Below, piece after piece: positions 8,723 to 18,987 of a DNA stretch of 64,000 bases; the stretch's first letter is position 1; each line of letters starts with the position of its first letter. This DNA is from Corynebacterium matruchotii (GTDB lineage Bacteria; Actinomycetota; Actinomycetes; Mycobacteriales; Mycobacteriaceae). The stretch is from positions 992,001-1,056,000 of the forward strand of contig NZ_CP050134.2 in the NCBI RefSeq assembly GCF_011612265.2, in the 5' to 3' direction. A model generated the notes under the pieces. It did no database searches. It saw only the letters and a list, made by a program, of their open reading frames with translations, and was not told the origin of the DNA. Both the position numbers and the translations under genes were made by a program.

Positions 8723-10411
8723 ATGACAAACCCCATGCCATCAACCCCACCACCATCACCAATGCCGGCGGCACCAGCACCGGCCCCCTCGTCGGCGCCC
8801 GCCCCGAACATCACCCGGGTTCTGTTAAAACTCCACTACCTGCTGTGGACCCGCTCCCTCAAGAGCAACAAAAGCGCGATGATTATGAACATCTTCATCG
8901 CCCTCTACGCCCTCATCGGGCTCACAGTCTTCGGCATCACCATGGGCGTGGATCTCTCCGCGGGGCGCTACGCATCCCTGGCCGGAGCGGTAGGAATTGG
9001 CGCCGCCGCCTACATCATGATCGCCATCATGATTCCCTCCGGTGAAGGCCAGCTTTCCCCCGAATCATTCTCCGCCCTGCCGCTGACCGTCCGGCAACTC
9101 ATGCCCAGTTTCTTCCTCGTCCAAGTGCTGCAAATTCGCGGCTTCATGGCTGTGCTGTGCACCACTGTCACCGCAATCATTGCGGCCGTTGCTATTGCCG
9201 GAAGCGCCGGGATAATAGCGGTCGTGGTGTTGGTGGTGGCCATGGTGCTGAGCCTGCTATTGGTTATTGTGGTGGCGGAATCCTTAGCAATGGCGATGTC
9301 CGGCAGCGCCAACCAGAGCAGTAGCAGCAAAAACAAACAAATCTATGTGGCCTTTGGTGCCTTCATCGTGGCCTGGTTGGCCTATTCCTCAATCTTCAAC
9401 GGCTCAGACAACTCCCTCGACCTGGTGCGCTACGGCAATATCCTCCAGTGGACGCCGTTAGCGTCCGCGGCCGGTTTTGCCGCATTCGCTGCCGCCGGGC
9501 AATGGCTTTCAGCCCTGATCTGCCTGCTCATCACCGTGGCAACTATTGCGGCTGGCGGATATGTGTGGTGGCATTTCACCCACAAACGACTCGTCGCGCC
9601 CCTGGGCACAGGTGGGGTAGCCGGCGCGGGGCGGCGTCGCAAAGCTCGGGCGGCAGGCCAACAATCGTTGCTGCTACCGGGTTTGCCGTACACGCCGTTA
9701 GTCGCGGTGTATTCCCGCGCACTCCGCTACCTGATCCGCGATGCTCGGCAAACCATCATGATGGTTATGCCGCTAGTGCTGCTGTTTTATTTCGCAGTCA
9801 TGGGCTTCCGGGATAACCCGTTTATGTTCTATGTGCTCCCTATTATCATTGGGCTGCTGTCCGGCACGAACGCGGTCAACGACTACGGTTTCGACGGGCC
9901 ATCAAACTGGCTCCATCTCAGCAGTGGGGTGGCGGCCAAGGATGTGGTGCGGGGACGACATTGGGCCTCCATCACCCCGGCCATTCTCATTAACCTGGTC
10001 AGCTACATCCTGGTTTTGGTCCTCAATTTTTCCCACGTCATGGTGCTTTGCGTCATTGCCGGAATGGGGGCGGCCATCACCGCATGCGGCATTTCGCTGT
10101 TCCTCTCGGTACGGAACCCCTATCCCACAGCAAAACCCGGCACCAACCCGTGGCAAGACCGATCGGGGTTCTCCGTCAGCGCCTTCATTTCCGCATTTGC
10201 CGGCATCTTTTTAGCGTGGATTCCCATGCTGCCCGGAATCCTTGGCCTTACCTATGGTTACAACAATGACATGATCGCAGTTGAAATCATCGGTGTCATT
10301 CTCATTCTTGCGGTTCCCATAGCGGCGTATCTGCTGGTGATGCGCTATGCCATCCGCTACCTTGATAATCATTACCCGGAGATTTTCGCCAAAGTGCGCT
10401 CCTATGTGTAA
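8723..10411 (+). CDS. ABC-2 type exporter membrane protein
   Basis: 562 residues. A Pro/Ala-rich cytoplasmic N-terminus (residues 1-35) is followed by about a dozen hydrophobic segments arranged in two halves. Between them is a basic loop at about residues 290-325 (rich in Arg, Lys and Ala). The second half starts near YSRALRYLIRDARQTIMM. It directly follows the tailed ATPase gene, so it is most simply the membrane subunit of that exporter. I do not recognise a specific subfamily or cargo. A small unrelated overlapping frame near 8713 is a shadow. Confidence 0.8.
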   Translation: MTNPMPSTPPPSPMPAAPAPAPSSAPAPNITRVLLKLHYLLWTRSLKSNKSAMIMNIFIALYALIGLTVFGITMGVDLSAGRYASLAGAVGIGAAAYIMIAIMIPSGEGQLSPESFSALPLTVRQLMPSFFLVQVLQIRGFMAVLCTTVTAIIAAVAIAGSAGIIAVVVLVVAMVLSLLLVIVVAESLAMAMSGSANQSSSSKNKQIYVAFGAFIVAWLAYSSIFNGSDNSLDLVRYGNILQWTPLASAAGFAAFAAAGQWLSALICLLITVATIAAGGYVWWHFTHKRLVAPLGTGGVAGAGRRRKARAAGQQSLLLPGLPYTPLVAVYSRALRYLIRDARQTIMMVMPLVLLFYFAVMGFRDNPFMFYVLPIIIGLLSGTNAVNDYGFDGPSNWLHLSSGVAAKDVVRGRHWASITPAILINLVSYILVLVLNFSHVMVLCVIAGMGAAITACGISLFLSVRNPYPTAKPGTNPWQDRSGFSVSAFISAFAGIFLAWIPMLPGILGLTYGYNNDMIAVEIIGVILILAVPIAAYLLVMRYAIRYLDNHYPEIFAKVRSYV

Positions 10412-10540
10412 TCCAGTGTGTGTCGCAGTGCGAAACTGGCCGCACCACGGAGTTTTGGGGTAACAACGGTGAGGACAACAATCAGTGGGGGAGTGGGCAT
10501 GGCAGGTTAGATGGGAAAACTAATCCAGTCATGGCCATGG

Positions 10541-10549
10541 TGCTAAACT
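10541..10549 (+). promoter_or_regulatory. Extended -10 promoter element for ispG
   Basis: TGCTAAACT fits an extended -10 (TGnTAnnnT). It would give a transcript start near 10556 and a leader of about 70 nt before the ispG GTG. No good -35 is visible, which is common in corynebacteria. Confidence 0.4.
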
Positions 10550-10625
10550 TTTTGCAGAACTCCGCACACAACCCTCATGCGCTGCATGAATAATCCTCAC
10601 ATCATATTTACCAAGGAGCATTTTC

Positions 10626-11795
10626 GTGTCTACCCCTGTCGGCCTCGGACTTCCCACACAGGCGGAAGAAGTGCCTGTTTTGGCCCCACGGCGTAAAACC
10701 CGCCAACTCATGGTGGGCAGCGTAGGTGTTGGCTCCGACTATCCGGTGTCTGTCCAATCCATGACCACCACCAAAACCCACGATATCAACGCCACCCTGC
10801 AGCAAATCGCACAGCTCACCGCCAGCGGCTGCGATATTGTGCGTGTCGCCTGCCCTAAGCCTATCGACGCCGATGCGTTGCCAACCATCGCCAAAAAATC
10901 CCCCATCCCGGTGATCGCCGACATTCACTTCCAACCAAAATACATTTTTGCCGCCATTGACGCCGGCTGCGCTGCTGTGCGCGTCAACCCCGGCAACATT
11001 AAAGAATTCGACGGCCGGGTGAAAGAGGTCGCCCACGCTGCTCGGGACGCCGGAATCCCCATCCGCATTGGGGTCAACGCCGGATCCCTCGACAAGCGAC
11101 TACTAGCAAAATACGGCAAAGCCACTCCCGAAGCCCTGGTCGAATCGGCCCTATGGGAGGCGTCACTGTTTGAAGAGCACGGCTTTGGTGACATAAAAAT
11201 CTCCGTGAAGCACAACGACCCGGTCATCATGGTGTCCGCCTACCGGCAACTCGCGGAACAATGCGACTATCCCCTCCACCTTGGGGTGACCGAGGCCGGC
11301 CCAGCCTTCCAAGGCACCATCAAATCCGCCGTGGCCTTCGGCGCTCTCCTCAGCGAGGGCATCGGCGACACCATTAGGGTTTCCCTATCCGCCGACCCCA
11401 AAGAAGAAGTAAAAGTCGGTGACCAGATCCTCCAATCCCTCAACCTGCGCGAACGCGGACTGGAAATCGTATCTTGCCCCTCCTGCGGCCGGGCCCAAGT
11501 GGACGTTTACACACTCGCTGAAGAAGTCACCGCGGCACTCGACGGCATGGACATCCCATTCCGCGTGGCCGTCATGGGCTGCGTGGTGAACGGCCCAGGC
11601 GAGGCCCGCGACGCCGACCTGGGGGTCGCCTCCGGCAATGGTAAAGGCCAAATCTTCGTCAAAGGCGAAGTGATTAAAACCGTGCCAGAATCCCAAATTG
11701 TTGAGACCCTCATCGAAGAAGCCATCAAACTTGCCGAAGAACAAGGCCTGGAAATCAAAGAAGGCGGAGCAGCAAAAATATCCATCACAAAATAA
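10626..11795 (+). CDS. ispG: 4-hydroxy-3-methylbut-2-enyl diphosphate synthase (flavodoxin)
   Basis: 389 residues, normal length for bacterial IspG (GcpE). It catalyses the penultimate step of the MEP isoprenoid pathway, reductively opening the cyclic diphosphate with a [4Fe-4S] cluster. The N-terminal TIM-barrel part starts with [14 protein letters not shown]. The C-terminal cluster ligands are visible in the CPSCGR segment (two Cys) and in [12 protein letters not shown] (third Cys). Start is GTG at 10626 with AAGGAG 8 nt upstream. In relatives it follows dxr-rip1; here the ABC insertion separates it from rip1. Confidence 0.97.
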   Translation: MSTPVGLGLPTQAEEVPVLAPRRKTRQLMVGSVGVGSDYPVSVQSMTTTKTHDINATLQQIAQLTASGCDIVRVACPKPIDADALPTIAKKSPIPVIADIHFQPKYIFAAIDAGCAAVRVNPGNIKEFDGRVKEVAHAARDAGIPIRIGVNAGSLDKRLLAKYGKATPEALVESALWEASLFEEHGFGDIKISVKHNDPVIMVSAYRQLAEQCDYPLHLGVTEAGPAFQGTIKSAVAFGALLSEGIGDTIRVSLSADPKEEVKVGDQILQSLNLRERGLEIVSCPSCGRAQVDVYTLAEEVTAALDGMDIPFRVAVMGCVVNGPGEARDADLGVASGNGKGQIFVKGEVIKTVPESQIVETLIEEAIKLAEEQGLEIKEGGAAKISITK

Positions 11796-11927
11796 CCGCC
11801 GGACGGTGGTACCATGTGGTGCGGTAACCCGACGCAGATCAACCGCACACAGTTACCGGTGATAATCGTGCACTAACTCATGCCGGTCACCTCGGTGTGG
11901 TGGCGAAACACCCCCGAAAACCCGTGC

Positions 11928-11933
11928 TAAAGT
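11928..11933 (+). promoter_or_regulatory. -10 element (TAAAGT) of the PBP gene, leaderless
   Basis: TGCTAAAGT (11925-11933) is an extended -10. The hexamer ends 7 nt before the ATG at 11941, so the transcript should start at or next to the start codon. Confidence 0.45.
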
Positions 11934-11940
11934 GTGCCGC

Positions 11941-13794
11941 ATGAATAGAGCTTCCGCGCAGGTCATAGCCATAGTCACAACAACTATCATGGCCACAATG
12001 TGGCTTACCGGATGCACCCCCAAACCACTATCCGCCCAGCCGGTCATCGACGAATTCATGCGGCACATGAGTGCCACCGACTTCGCCGCGGCGGCTCACC
12101 TCACCGATCAACCCGACACGGTAACCCAAGTGTGGGAAACCACCTGGAATGGGCTGCAAGCAGAAGCATTACACGTGGATGTTCACGACATCACCATCCG
12201 CGACTCCGTCGCAACCGCCGCCTACACCATGACCTGGCAGCTGCCCCGCGACCGAAAATTCACCTATGACACCGCCATGACCCTCAATAGGATCAACGAC
12301 CAATGGGTCATTCGGTGGCAACCCACCGTGCTCCACCCCAAACTCGGCGCCAACCAGCACCTAGAACTCCAGGCAATCAATGCGCAACGCGCCAGCGTAG
12401 TCTCCTCCGACGGCTCCGACATCCTCGTGCCCGGATCGGTGGAACGCATCCTCGTCGACACCCACAAAGTGACCGACGCCACCCGCACCGCCCGCACCAT
12501 CGCCGCAGCCCTGACGACGGCGAAAGCAACCGACCACACCCTTGTCACCATCGACCCGGCCGACCTGGCTAAAAAACTCGCCGCAACCACCGGAAACTAC
12601 TCCGTCACCACAATCCCCAAGACCATTGCGCCCACCATCCGCGACCAACTCCAGGATGACCCCGCCATCATCTTCCACGAAGAAGCCGCCATGGTCAGCA
12701 AAGACCCCGGATTCGCCCCCGACATCATTGCCCGGGTAGCAGGCTTGGTAAATAACCAACTCGACGGCTCCAACGGATGGCGAATAGCCATCGTCACCCA
12801 CGACGGCGCCCCCATCGAAGACCTGGAACACCACGAACCCAAAGTTGCCCCAGCCGTACAGGTCAGCCTCGACCGCAAAGTGCAACTAGCGGCAGAAGAG
12901 GCTGTTAACCAGCGCAAAGAAATGAAAGCCATGATCGTGGCAATCCGGCCCAGCTCGGGCGAAATCCTGGCGGTAGCCCAAACCGACAAAGCAGACGAAG
13001 ACGGGGCAGTAGCGCTCAGCGGTCAATTCCCACCAGGCTCAACCTTTAAAATCATCACCGCAGCCGCGGGACTCCAAGACCAACACCTCACCCCCGAATC
13101 CATCGTGCCCTGCCCCGGCGCCATGAACCTTTACGGCCGCCAGGTCACCAACTACAACATGTTCAGCCTGGGAAACGTGCCGCTGCAAAAAGCCTTCGCC
13201 CGCTCCTGCAACACCACCTTCGCTAACATATCCACCCAGCTGCAACAAGGGCAGCTGCGAGACATGGGCAAACAATTCGGCCTGGGTGTCGACTACGACA
13301 TTCCTGGGCTGACCACCATCACCGGCTCCATTCCGGAAGGCAAAACCGAACTGGAAAAAACCGAAGCCGGCTACGGGCAAGGTCTCACCCTTGTCAGCCC
13401 CTTCGGTTTGGCCCTCGTGTCCGCCACCACGGCTCACGGTTCCACACCCACCCCTCGACTCGTGAGCGGTTTCGAAACCAAAACCAACGAAAAAGTGTCG
13501 CAGCCAGCGCCGGAAACCATTGAACAATTACGCTCCCTCATGGGAGCAGTCACCGAAGCCGGCGGCACCGCGAGCGGTATCCGGGCCGGCGGCAAAATTT
13601 ACGGCAAAACCGGTGAAGCGGAAATCACCGGTGGGTCCCACGCCTGGTTCACCGGCTACCGGGACGATATCGCATTCGCCACCCTCATAGTGATGGGCGG
13701 CGGCTCGGAATCGTCGGTGGCAGTGACGGACAAATTCTTCACCCGACTCGATGAGCTGCGTTCGGCACCACAACAGCAAGACACAACCCCCTGA
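11941..13794 (+). CDS. Class B penicillin-binding protein, lipoprotein, MecA-N type
   Basis: 617 residues. The signal peptide ends in lipobox LTGC (Cys23). Next comes an NTF2-like MecA N-terminal domain (about 25-140), a dimerisation domain, then the transpeptidase. The active-site triad is visible: STFK at about residue 367, SCN at about 422 and KTG at about 556. It should crosslink peptidoglycan at the outer face. It corresponds by position to the PBP lipoprotein downstream of gcpE in mycobacteria. ATG 11941 is chosen over the GTG at 11932 because a -10 lies 7 nt upstream and there is no Shine-Dalgarno. Confidence 0.93.
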   Translation: MNRASAQVIAIVTTTIMATMWLTGCTPKPLSAQPVIDEFMRHMSATDFAAAAHLTDQPDTVTQVWETTWNGLQAEALHVDVHDITIRDSVATAAYTMTWQLPRDRKFTYDTAMTLNRINDQWVIRWQPTVLHPKLGANQHLELQAINAQRASVVSSDGSDILVPGSVERILVDTHKVTDATRTARTIAAALTTAKATDHTLVTIDPADLAKKLAATTGNYSVTTIPKTIAPTIRDQLQDDPAIIFHEEAAMVSKDPGFAPDIIARVAGLVNNQLDGSNGWRIAIVTHDGAPIEDLEHHEPKVAPAVQVSLDRKVQLAAEEAVNQRKEMKAMIVAIRPSSGEILAVAQTDKADEDGAVALSGQFPPGSTFKIITAAAGLQDQHLTPESIVPCPGAMNLYGRQVTNYNMFSLGNVPLQKAFARSCNTTFANISTQLQQGQLRDMGKQFGLGVDYDIPGLTTITGSIPEGKTELEKTEAGYGQGLTLVSPFGLALVSATTAHGSTPTPRLVSGFETKTNEKVSQPAPETIEQLRSLMGAVTEAGGTASGIRAGGKIYGKTGEAEITGGSHAWFTGYRDDIAFATLIVMGGGSESSVAVTDKFFTRLDELRSAPQQQDTTP

Positions 13795-13873
13795 CAAGCG
13801 CGCGCAGTGTGCATAGTGCGGATCGCTGTGCGGCGTCGATGAGTAAAAACATACCGAATTTTATGGCCTGGTT

Positions 13874-13879
13874 TACGAT
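13874..13879 (+). promoter_or_regulatory. -10 element (TACGAT) of map, leaderless
   Basis: The hexamer ends 6 nt before the map ATG at 13886. There is no Shine-Dalgarno, so the map transcript is probably leaderless. Confidence 0.4.
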
Positions 13880-13885
13880 AGACAC

Positions 13886-14788
13886 ATGACTAACCGCAAG
13901 CCATTGGTGCAAGAAAAATCCACCCCCATCCGCACAGTCCCCGACAATATTCCCCGTCCGGAATATGCGTGGCGGGACGAAGTCCAAGAAAACTGTGGGG
14001 AACCATGGGTACAAACCCCGGAAACCATTGAGGCCATGCGTGAAGCATCAAAGATTGCGGCCAACGCGCTCTACGAGGCAGGCAAAGCGGTGGCGCCGGG
14101 AGTCACCACCGATGAATTGGATCAGATAGCTCACGAATACATGCTCGATCATGGGGCATATCCATCAACGTTGGGGTATTTAGACTTTCCGAAGTCTTGT
14201 TGCGTGTCGCTCAATGAGATTGTGTGCCATGGCATTCCCGACACCACGGTGATTGAGGACGGCGATATTGTCAATATTGATGTCACGGCGTTTAAAAATG
14301 GGGTGCATGGGGACACAAACGCCACGTTTCTCGCCGGTAACGTGTCGGAAGAGCACCGGTTACTGGTGGAGCGCACCAAGGTTGCCATGATGCGGGGTAT
14401 TAAGGCAGCCAAGCCCGGTCGGGAAATTAACGTCATCGGTCGGGTGATCGAATCCTACGCTAAGCGTTTCGGATACACCGTGGTGCGGGACTTCACCGGT
14501 CACGGGGTGGGGCCCACCTTCCACAATGGGCTAGTGGTGCTGCACTACGATTCCGACACCTACACGAACCTGTTACAACCCGGCATGACCCTAACGATCG
14601 AGCCGATGATTAACCTGGGTGGGCTGGACTATCGGATTTGGGATAACGGGTGGACGGTACAAAACACGGATTACCGATTCTCTGCCCAGTTTGAGCACAC
14701 CATTGTGATTACCGACGACGGCAACGAAATTCTGACGGTGCCGGATGCCCACTATTTTGATGGTCTTGATAGCTTCTACGCGAAGTAA
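13886..14788 (+). CDS. map: Methionine aminopeptidase, type I
   Basis: 300 residues, longer than the 260-residue E. coli enzyme because of an N-terminal extension of about 40 residues ([14 protein letters not shown]), typical of the actinobacterial MapB form. It removes the initiator Met from nascent proteins. Metal ligands are visible in order: [19 protein letters not shown] (two Asp), GHGVGPTFH (His), TIEPMI (Glu) and FEHTIVIT (Glu). The substrate His is within the EIVCHGIPD segment. cobQ follows after 9 bases, so the two are probably co-transcribed. Confidence 0.96.
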   Translation: MTNRKPLVQEKSTPIRTVPDNIPRPEYAWRDEVQENCGEPWVQTPETIEAMREASKIAANALYEAGKAVAPGVTTDELDQIAHEYMLDHGAYPSTLGYLDFPKSCCVSLNEIVCHGIPDTTVIEDGDIVNIDVTAFKNGVHGDTNATFLAGNVSEEHRLLVERTKVAMMRGIKAAKPGREINVIGRVIESYAKRFGYTVVRDFTGHGVGPTFHNGLVVLHYDSDTYTNLLQPGMTLTIEPMINLGGLDYRIWDNGWTVQNTDYRFSAQFEHTIVITDDGNEILTVPDAHYFDGLDSFYAK

Positions 14789-14797
14789 ATTTCGAAC

Positions 14798-16243
14798 ATG
14801 GTTGCGTTTTTAGTGGCTGGTTGCACCTCGGATGCGGGAAAATCCGTGGTGGTGGCCGGGCTGTGTCGAGCATTGCGGCGGCGTGGTTACCGTGTGGCGC
14901 CGTTTAAAGCCCAAAACATGTCGAATAATTCCGTGGTGACTCCTGATGGTGGGGAAATCGGGCGGGCCCAGGCGCTCCAGGCGGTGGCCTGCGAACTGGA
15001 ACCTAGCACACTGTTTAACCCGATCCTGTTGAAACCCGGGTCGGATAAAACTTCGCAACTAGTGGTGCACGGTCAAGCCCAGGGTGATGTGAGCGCCGCA
15101 TCATATATTGAGCATCGAATTTACCTGCGGGAGGTAGCGGCCCAGGCGTTGCGGGACCTGGAGGCTGATTATGACATTGTGGTGTGCGAAGGGGCCGGGT
15201 CACCGGCGGAAATTAATCTCCGCGAAACCGACATCGCCAACTTTGGGCTAGCTGCGGCGGCCCAGTTGCCGGTGTATGTGGTGGGCGATATTGACCGTGG
15301 TGGGGTATTGGCGCACTTTTTTGGCACCTACCACATCGTAGACGCGGCCGACCGGGCGTTGATTCGGGGGTTTGTGGTGAATAAATTCCGGGGGGACCAG
15401 TCGATCCTGGACCCAGGGTTGGCGGAGTTGGAAAACCGCACCGGGGTGCCGACGGTAGCGGTGCTGCCCTACATTCACGGGTTGTGGGTGGACGCGGAAG
15501 ATTCGCTTCAGGCGCAGGTGGGGGCGACGATTGGGCCGCAACGCCCGGCGTTAGGCACGCAGCGGCTTCGCATTGCCGCGGTGCGGCTGCCCCGAATCTC
15601 TAACACCACCGATGTGGAGGCGTTGGCGTGCGAACCCGGGGTGAGCGTGACCTGGACGGTGGACCCTGACTATATTGCCGAGGCAGATGTGGTGGTGCTG
15701 CCCGGTTCGAAGGCGACGGTGAGCGATCTCGCATGGCTACGGCGGCAGGGGATTGCTGACGTTATTGTGGAGCGGGCTGCCGCAGGTCGGCATGTGGTGG
15801 GGTTTTGTGGAGGATTCCAAATGATGTGCCAGCACATTACTGACCCGGTGGAAGCCCACACCGATGAGCCCATAGCCGGGTTGGGGATTTTCGACGCTGA
15901 CATTGTGTTCTCGCCGACAAAAACCCTGATCCGGCATGCGGACACCGGGGCTTACGAGGTGCACCATGGGCAGGTGGTTCGCTCCGCGGAAACCGTGTGG
16001 ATTGACAACGATTGCGTGCGGGGCAACCTGTTTGGCACCCATATCCATGGGATGATGGAAAACGATGCTTTTCGACGGGCATGGCTGCGGGATTGCGCGG
16101 CAGCCTTGGGGAAGACCGGTTTCGTCGTGTCAGAAACCACCAGTTTTGCTACTGAACGGTTGAACCAGTTAGAAACCATCGCCGACGTGATCGAAGCACA
16201 CTGGGATATCGACGGGTTACTGGCAGATCTTCAACAGCAATAA
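14798..16243 (+). CDS. cobQ: Cobyric acid synthase (glutamine-hydrolysing)
   Basis: 481 residues. It amidates the b, d, e and g side chains of adenosylcobyrinate diamide in cobalamin synthesis. The N-terminal ATP-binding synthetase domain begins [15 protein letters not shown] and continues with [12 protein letters not shown]. The C-terminal class I amidotransferase has its nucleophile Cys in [11 protein letters not shown] and the His in [10 protein letters not shown]. It follows map closely. Its last 95 bases overlap the 3' end of the opposite-strand membrane protein gene. The other cobalamin genes lie 8-13 kb downstream. Confidence 0.96.
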   Translation: MVAFLVAGCTSDAGKSVVVAGLCRALRRRGYRVAPFKAQNMSNNSVVTPDGGEIGRAQALQAVACELEPSTLFNPILLKPGSDKTSQLVVHGQAQGDVSAASYIEHRIYLREVAAQALRDLEADYDIVVCEGAGSPAEINLRETDIANFGLAAAAQLPVYVVGDIDRGGVLAHFFGTYHIVDAADRALIRGFVVNKFRGDQSILDPGLAELENRTGVPTVAVLPYIHGLWVDAEDSLQAQVGATIGPQRPALGTQRLRIAAVRLPRISNTTDVEALACEPGVSVTWTVDPDYIAEADVVVLPGSKATVSDLAWLRRQGIADVIVERAAAGRHVVGFCGGFQMMCQHITDPVEAHTDEPIAGLGIFDADIVFSPTKTLIRHADTGAYEVHHGQVVRSAETVWIDNDCVRGNLFGTHIHGMMENDAFRRAWLRDCAAALGKTGFVVSETTSFATERLNQLETIADVIEAHWDIDGLLADLQQQ

Positions 16244-17144
16244 TCTTATTGGTTTCAGCAGCAGCTGTTGTTGTGGGAGTGGTCCACGCGGCAACCGTCC
16301 CTAACAGGGTAATGGTGGTCAATTCCCACAGCAAGAGTGCGGGTTTGAACTCGCCCACATTGATCGACACCATGATCTCGCTGATGGCGACTACTATGAC
16401 CAGAATCAAAGCTGCCTGGGCAGCGTAACAGGCCAGGCAGCTACCATGCTGGTGACGCTGCTGACCATTCTGGTGGCGACCACGATGTGGAAGCCAGCGA
16501 GAAAGCTGAGCTAGGCACTGCGCCGAGCCGCAAAGTGCAGCCAGTGCACCAACCCAAATAACCACCGGGTCAAACCTGAAGTCTATTGTCGCCCAGGTGG
16601 CGACGATAAGACCGCCGGTGATAAGCGCAATCCACGGGGTTAGTATGCGGGGCAATTGGAGGAACCCGCCAATAAGAATGACTGTTGCCGCAACCGGAAC
16701 CGCTATAGTCCATGCGTTCATCATCGCAGTGTGAAGCCGCGTGACCCCACTATGATGAGCCACTGCTAAAACCATGCCAACAAGCAACATGATAACGCCG
16801 CCTACGGCCGCCAGCCAGGCGCCAACACTACGAAGATGAAATTGCAGCCTCCATACAGTGGCTGCGGCCCCAAATGTGATTCCGGCCGCTAATAACACCG
16901 CTGATACCGGGTTCTGGAGATAGAAATTTGCAGCAAACACGGCAAGCATCACGGCAATACCCGTGACAATACTTGCCGCGGCGGACCGATTAGTGACAGT
17001 GTGGACACCGAGAACATCGGTGGTTGCGCTGGTTGCCGTGTCGATGGGCGAAGCCACAGTGTGGGTGAGTGATGGTGCGTCTGCTAGTGGGTTCGTGGCA
17101 ACATGTGGGGCGTATAAGCGGGTGATGGATGTGGATAATGACAT
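16149..17144 (-). CDS. Hypothetical integral membrane protein, about 8 TM segments
   Basis: 331 residues, family not recognised. After an N-terminal soluble stretch of about 55 residues there are eight hydrophobic segments. A His/Gln-rich loop ([16 protein letters not shown]) lies between TM6 and TM7 and could bind metal, with Cys residues nearby (CLACYAAQ). A basic cytoplasmic tail ends the protein. Its 3' end overlaps cobQ by 95 bases on the other strand, so the tail is encoded antisense to the cobQ C-terminus. An earlier true stop is not available in this frame. The neighbour downstream of its promoter side is mycothione reductase. Confidence 0.7.
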   Translation of the reverse strand: MSLSTSITRLYAPHVATNPLADAPSLTHTVASPIDTATSATTDVLGVHTVTNRSAAASIVTGIAVMLAVFAANFYLQNPVSAVLLAAGITFGAAATVWRLQFHLRSVGAWLAAVGGVIMLLVGMVLAVAHHSGVTRLHTAMMNAWTIAVPVAATVILIGGFLQLPRILTPWIALITGGLIVATWATIDFRFDPVVIWVGALAALCGSAQCLAQLSRWLPHRGRHQNGQQRHQHGSCLACYAAQAALILVIVVAISEIMVSINVGEFKPALLLWELTTITLLGTVAAWTTPTTTAAAETNKIIAVEDLPVTRRYPSVLRSRRRWFLTGSTVQ

Positions 17145-17261
17145 GGCGATAACTTAACGGCTCGGTGACGGGGTGCACTTAAGGCTACGACACCACAATA
17201 ACCACATCTGTCACAAACGCGCCGCCTGTCACAAAACTCTCATAAAATTCCCATAGAATTC

Positions 17262-17304
17262 CAAGAAAACCCCACAGATTCCCGGTTGGCATGGTGATCT
17301 GTGG
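17262..17304 (-). terminator. Candidate Rho-independent terminator after mycothione reductase
   Basis: On the minus strand CCACAGAT (17304-17297) pairs with ATCTGTGG (17279-17272) across a 17-nt loop. GGTTTTCTTG follows. It lies 26 bases beyond the mtr stop. Confidence 0.5.
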
Positions 17305-17329
17305 AGTTATAGTGTGTCGATTTTATAAG

Positions 17330-18721
17330 CTAAAATTCTAGCCCAAGCAGCGCATTCTCAATCAATTCCGGCAACGCCGGATGAATCCAATACTGATCCC
17401 GGGCGGCTGCACGCACATCCAACCCGAAGGACATGATCGTCACCAATTGCTGTACTAATGTTGCCGCCTGCGGCCCAATGATATGCGCTCCCACTAATTT
17501 GCCCGTGTCTTTGTCGGCAATGAGCTTGGCGAAATTCTCCGTATCGTTCATCGCCCAGCCATAGGCCACATCACCATATTTTTGCACCTTCACCGTAACG
17601 TTGATGCCCTGATCCCGCGCTTCTTTTTCGGTCAACCCTACGACACCAATCTGTGGATGCGTGAACACTGCCGCAGGAACATTCTCATGCGGCAATTCCC
17701 GCAATTCATCAGGGTGCAAGATGTTGTGGCGAATGGTACGCATTTCCGCGTTAGCAACATGTTTCAGCTGGTAAGGCGAGGAAACATCCCCCAATGCCCA
17801 TACGCCTGGCGCGGTGGTCTCCCCATATTTATTCACCTTGATGCGATCCCCAACCATGTCAATGCCAGCCTTGTCAAGATCCATGAGATCGCCATTGGGA
17901 ATCCGTCCGGTAGCAATCAGCATGACCTCGCCGTGAATTGTGGAACCATTCGACAGCGTGGCGGTAATACCTGACTCATCTTCTGTAAGGTCAGTGAATG
18001 TGACGCCCAAATGTGTGGTCATGGCCTCACTCGTCGCCCGGGTGATTCGGTCGGAAATGTCCGTATCGAATCGTTTCAACAGTCGATTCGACCGATTCAC
18101 CAGGGTCACGTCGACGCCCAGAGCCTTAAACATGTGGCTCATTTCCAGCGCAATAAAGCTACCACCCATGACAATCATGGATTTGGGCAGCTTCGGAAGC
18201 CGCATGATGTTTTCGTTGGTGTAGTAGGTAATGCCTGATTTGGTGATTACTTCAGGAATGGCCGGCCGGGATCCAGTTGCAATGACGATGATGTCACCCG
18301 AAATAATGCGCTTTTCTGCGCCTTGACCAGTGCTTAATATTTTAGGACCAACAAAGACCGCATGGTGGTCATAAACATCGATGTTGGGGGTTTCGGGGCC
18401 ACGACGATAGGCTTCGCCACCTGCCGCTATGGGGTCGATGCGATCCGAGAAAACTCGCTTGACAATTTCTGACCATGCCACATCGGTGAGTTGCGCGGAA
18501 ATGTTGTATTTGCCGGAAGTGCGAATGGTTTCGGCCACCTCCGAGGTGTAAACGAACATTTTGGTGGGGATGCAGCCAACATTGAGGCAGGTGCCGCCGA
18601 ATTTTCCTTTTTCAATGATAGCGATGGATTTATCGTCAAATTCTGGTCCGGGGATGGAATTGCCTGATCCAGCACCGATGATGATGAGATCGTAGTGCTT
18701 ATCGACCCGAATATTTGTCAT
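17330..18721 (-). CDS. mtr: Mycothione reductase
   Basis: 463 residues, the family length. It reduces mycothiol disulfide with NADPH, keeping the actinobacterial low-molecular-weight thiol reduced. FAD-binding LIIIGAGSGN opens the protein, and the redox-active disulfide is C45-C50 in GGTCLNVGCIPTK. A second Rossmann motif (MIVMGGSFIALEM) binds NADPH, then ALGDVSSPYQL, and the C-terminal dimer segment carries the active-site HP (IHPALPELIE). The frame is open 61 codons further up, but the conserved domain begins right after ATG 18721. A GTG 12 bases earlier (18733) is an alternative. Confidence 0.94.
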   Translation of the reverse strand: MTNIRVDKHYDLIIIGAGSGNSIPGPEFDDKSIAIIEKGKFGGTCLNVGCIPTKMFVYTSEVAETIRTSGKYNISAQLTDVAWSEIVKRVFSDRIDPIAAGGEAYRRGPETPNIDVYDHHAVFVGPKILSTGQGAEKRIISGDIIVIATGSRPAIPEVITKSGITYYTNENIMRLPKLPKSMIVMGGSFIALEMSHMFKALGVDVTLVNRSNRLLKRFDTDISDRITRATSEAMTTHLGVTFTDLTEDESGITATLSNGSTIHGEVMLIATGRIPNGDLMDLDKAGIDMVGDRIKVNKYGETTAPGVWALGDVSSPYQLKHVANAEMRTIRHNILHPDELRELPHENVPAAVFTHPQIGVVGLTEKEARDQGINVTVKVQKYGDVAYGWAMNDTENFAKLIADKDTGKLVGAHIIGPQAATLVQQLVTIMSFGLDVRAAARDQYWIHPALPELIENALLGLEF

Positions 18722-18987
18722 AGAAACACTCACTTTATTGTGTGGTGGAGAAAATCTTACGATCACCCCAACGCGCCATGGTAGAAAAACATTCCCACGG
18801 CAGCCACATGTGTCACATATGTGTTGTGTTTGTGTGTCTGCCCTGTGGTATGTTCCATCACACATGTTGCATAGCGCGTTGGCGGCTGTGGGTGTGTGCT
18901 TCAAACTCTTAAGCGGGTTCGTTACCGTCTTCTATTATTGTGCTGGCATGCTGGGATACGGGTTGCGTAAGGATGCGTTTTGGCTAG

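Noticed and set aside
7758-8726. Second long frame (322 codons) through the Pro-rich tail
   Set aside because: It arises from the biased CCA/CAA repeats of the ABC ATPase tail; there is no independent start signal or recognisable domain.
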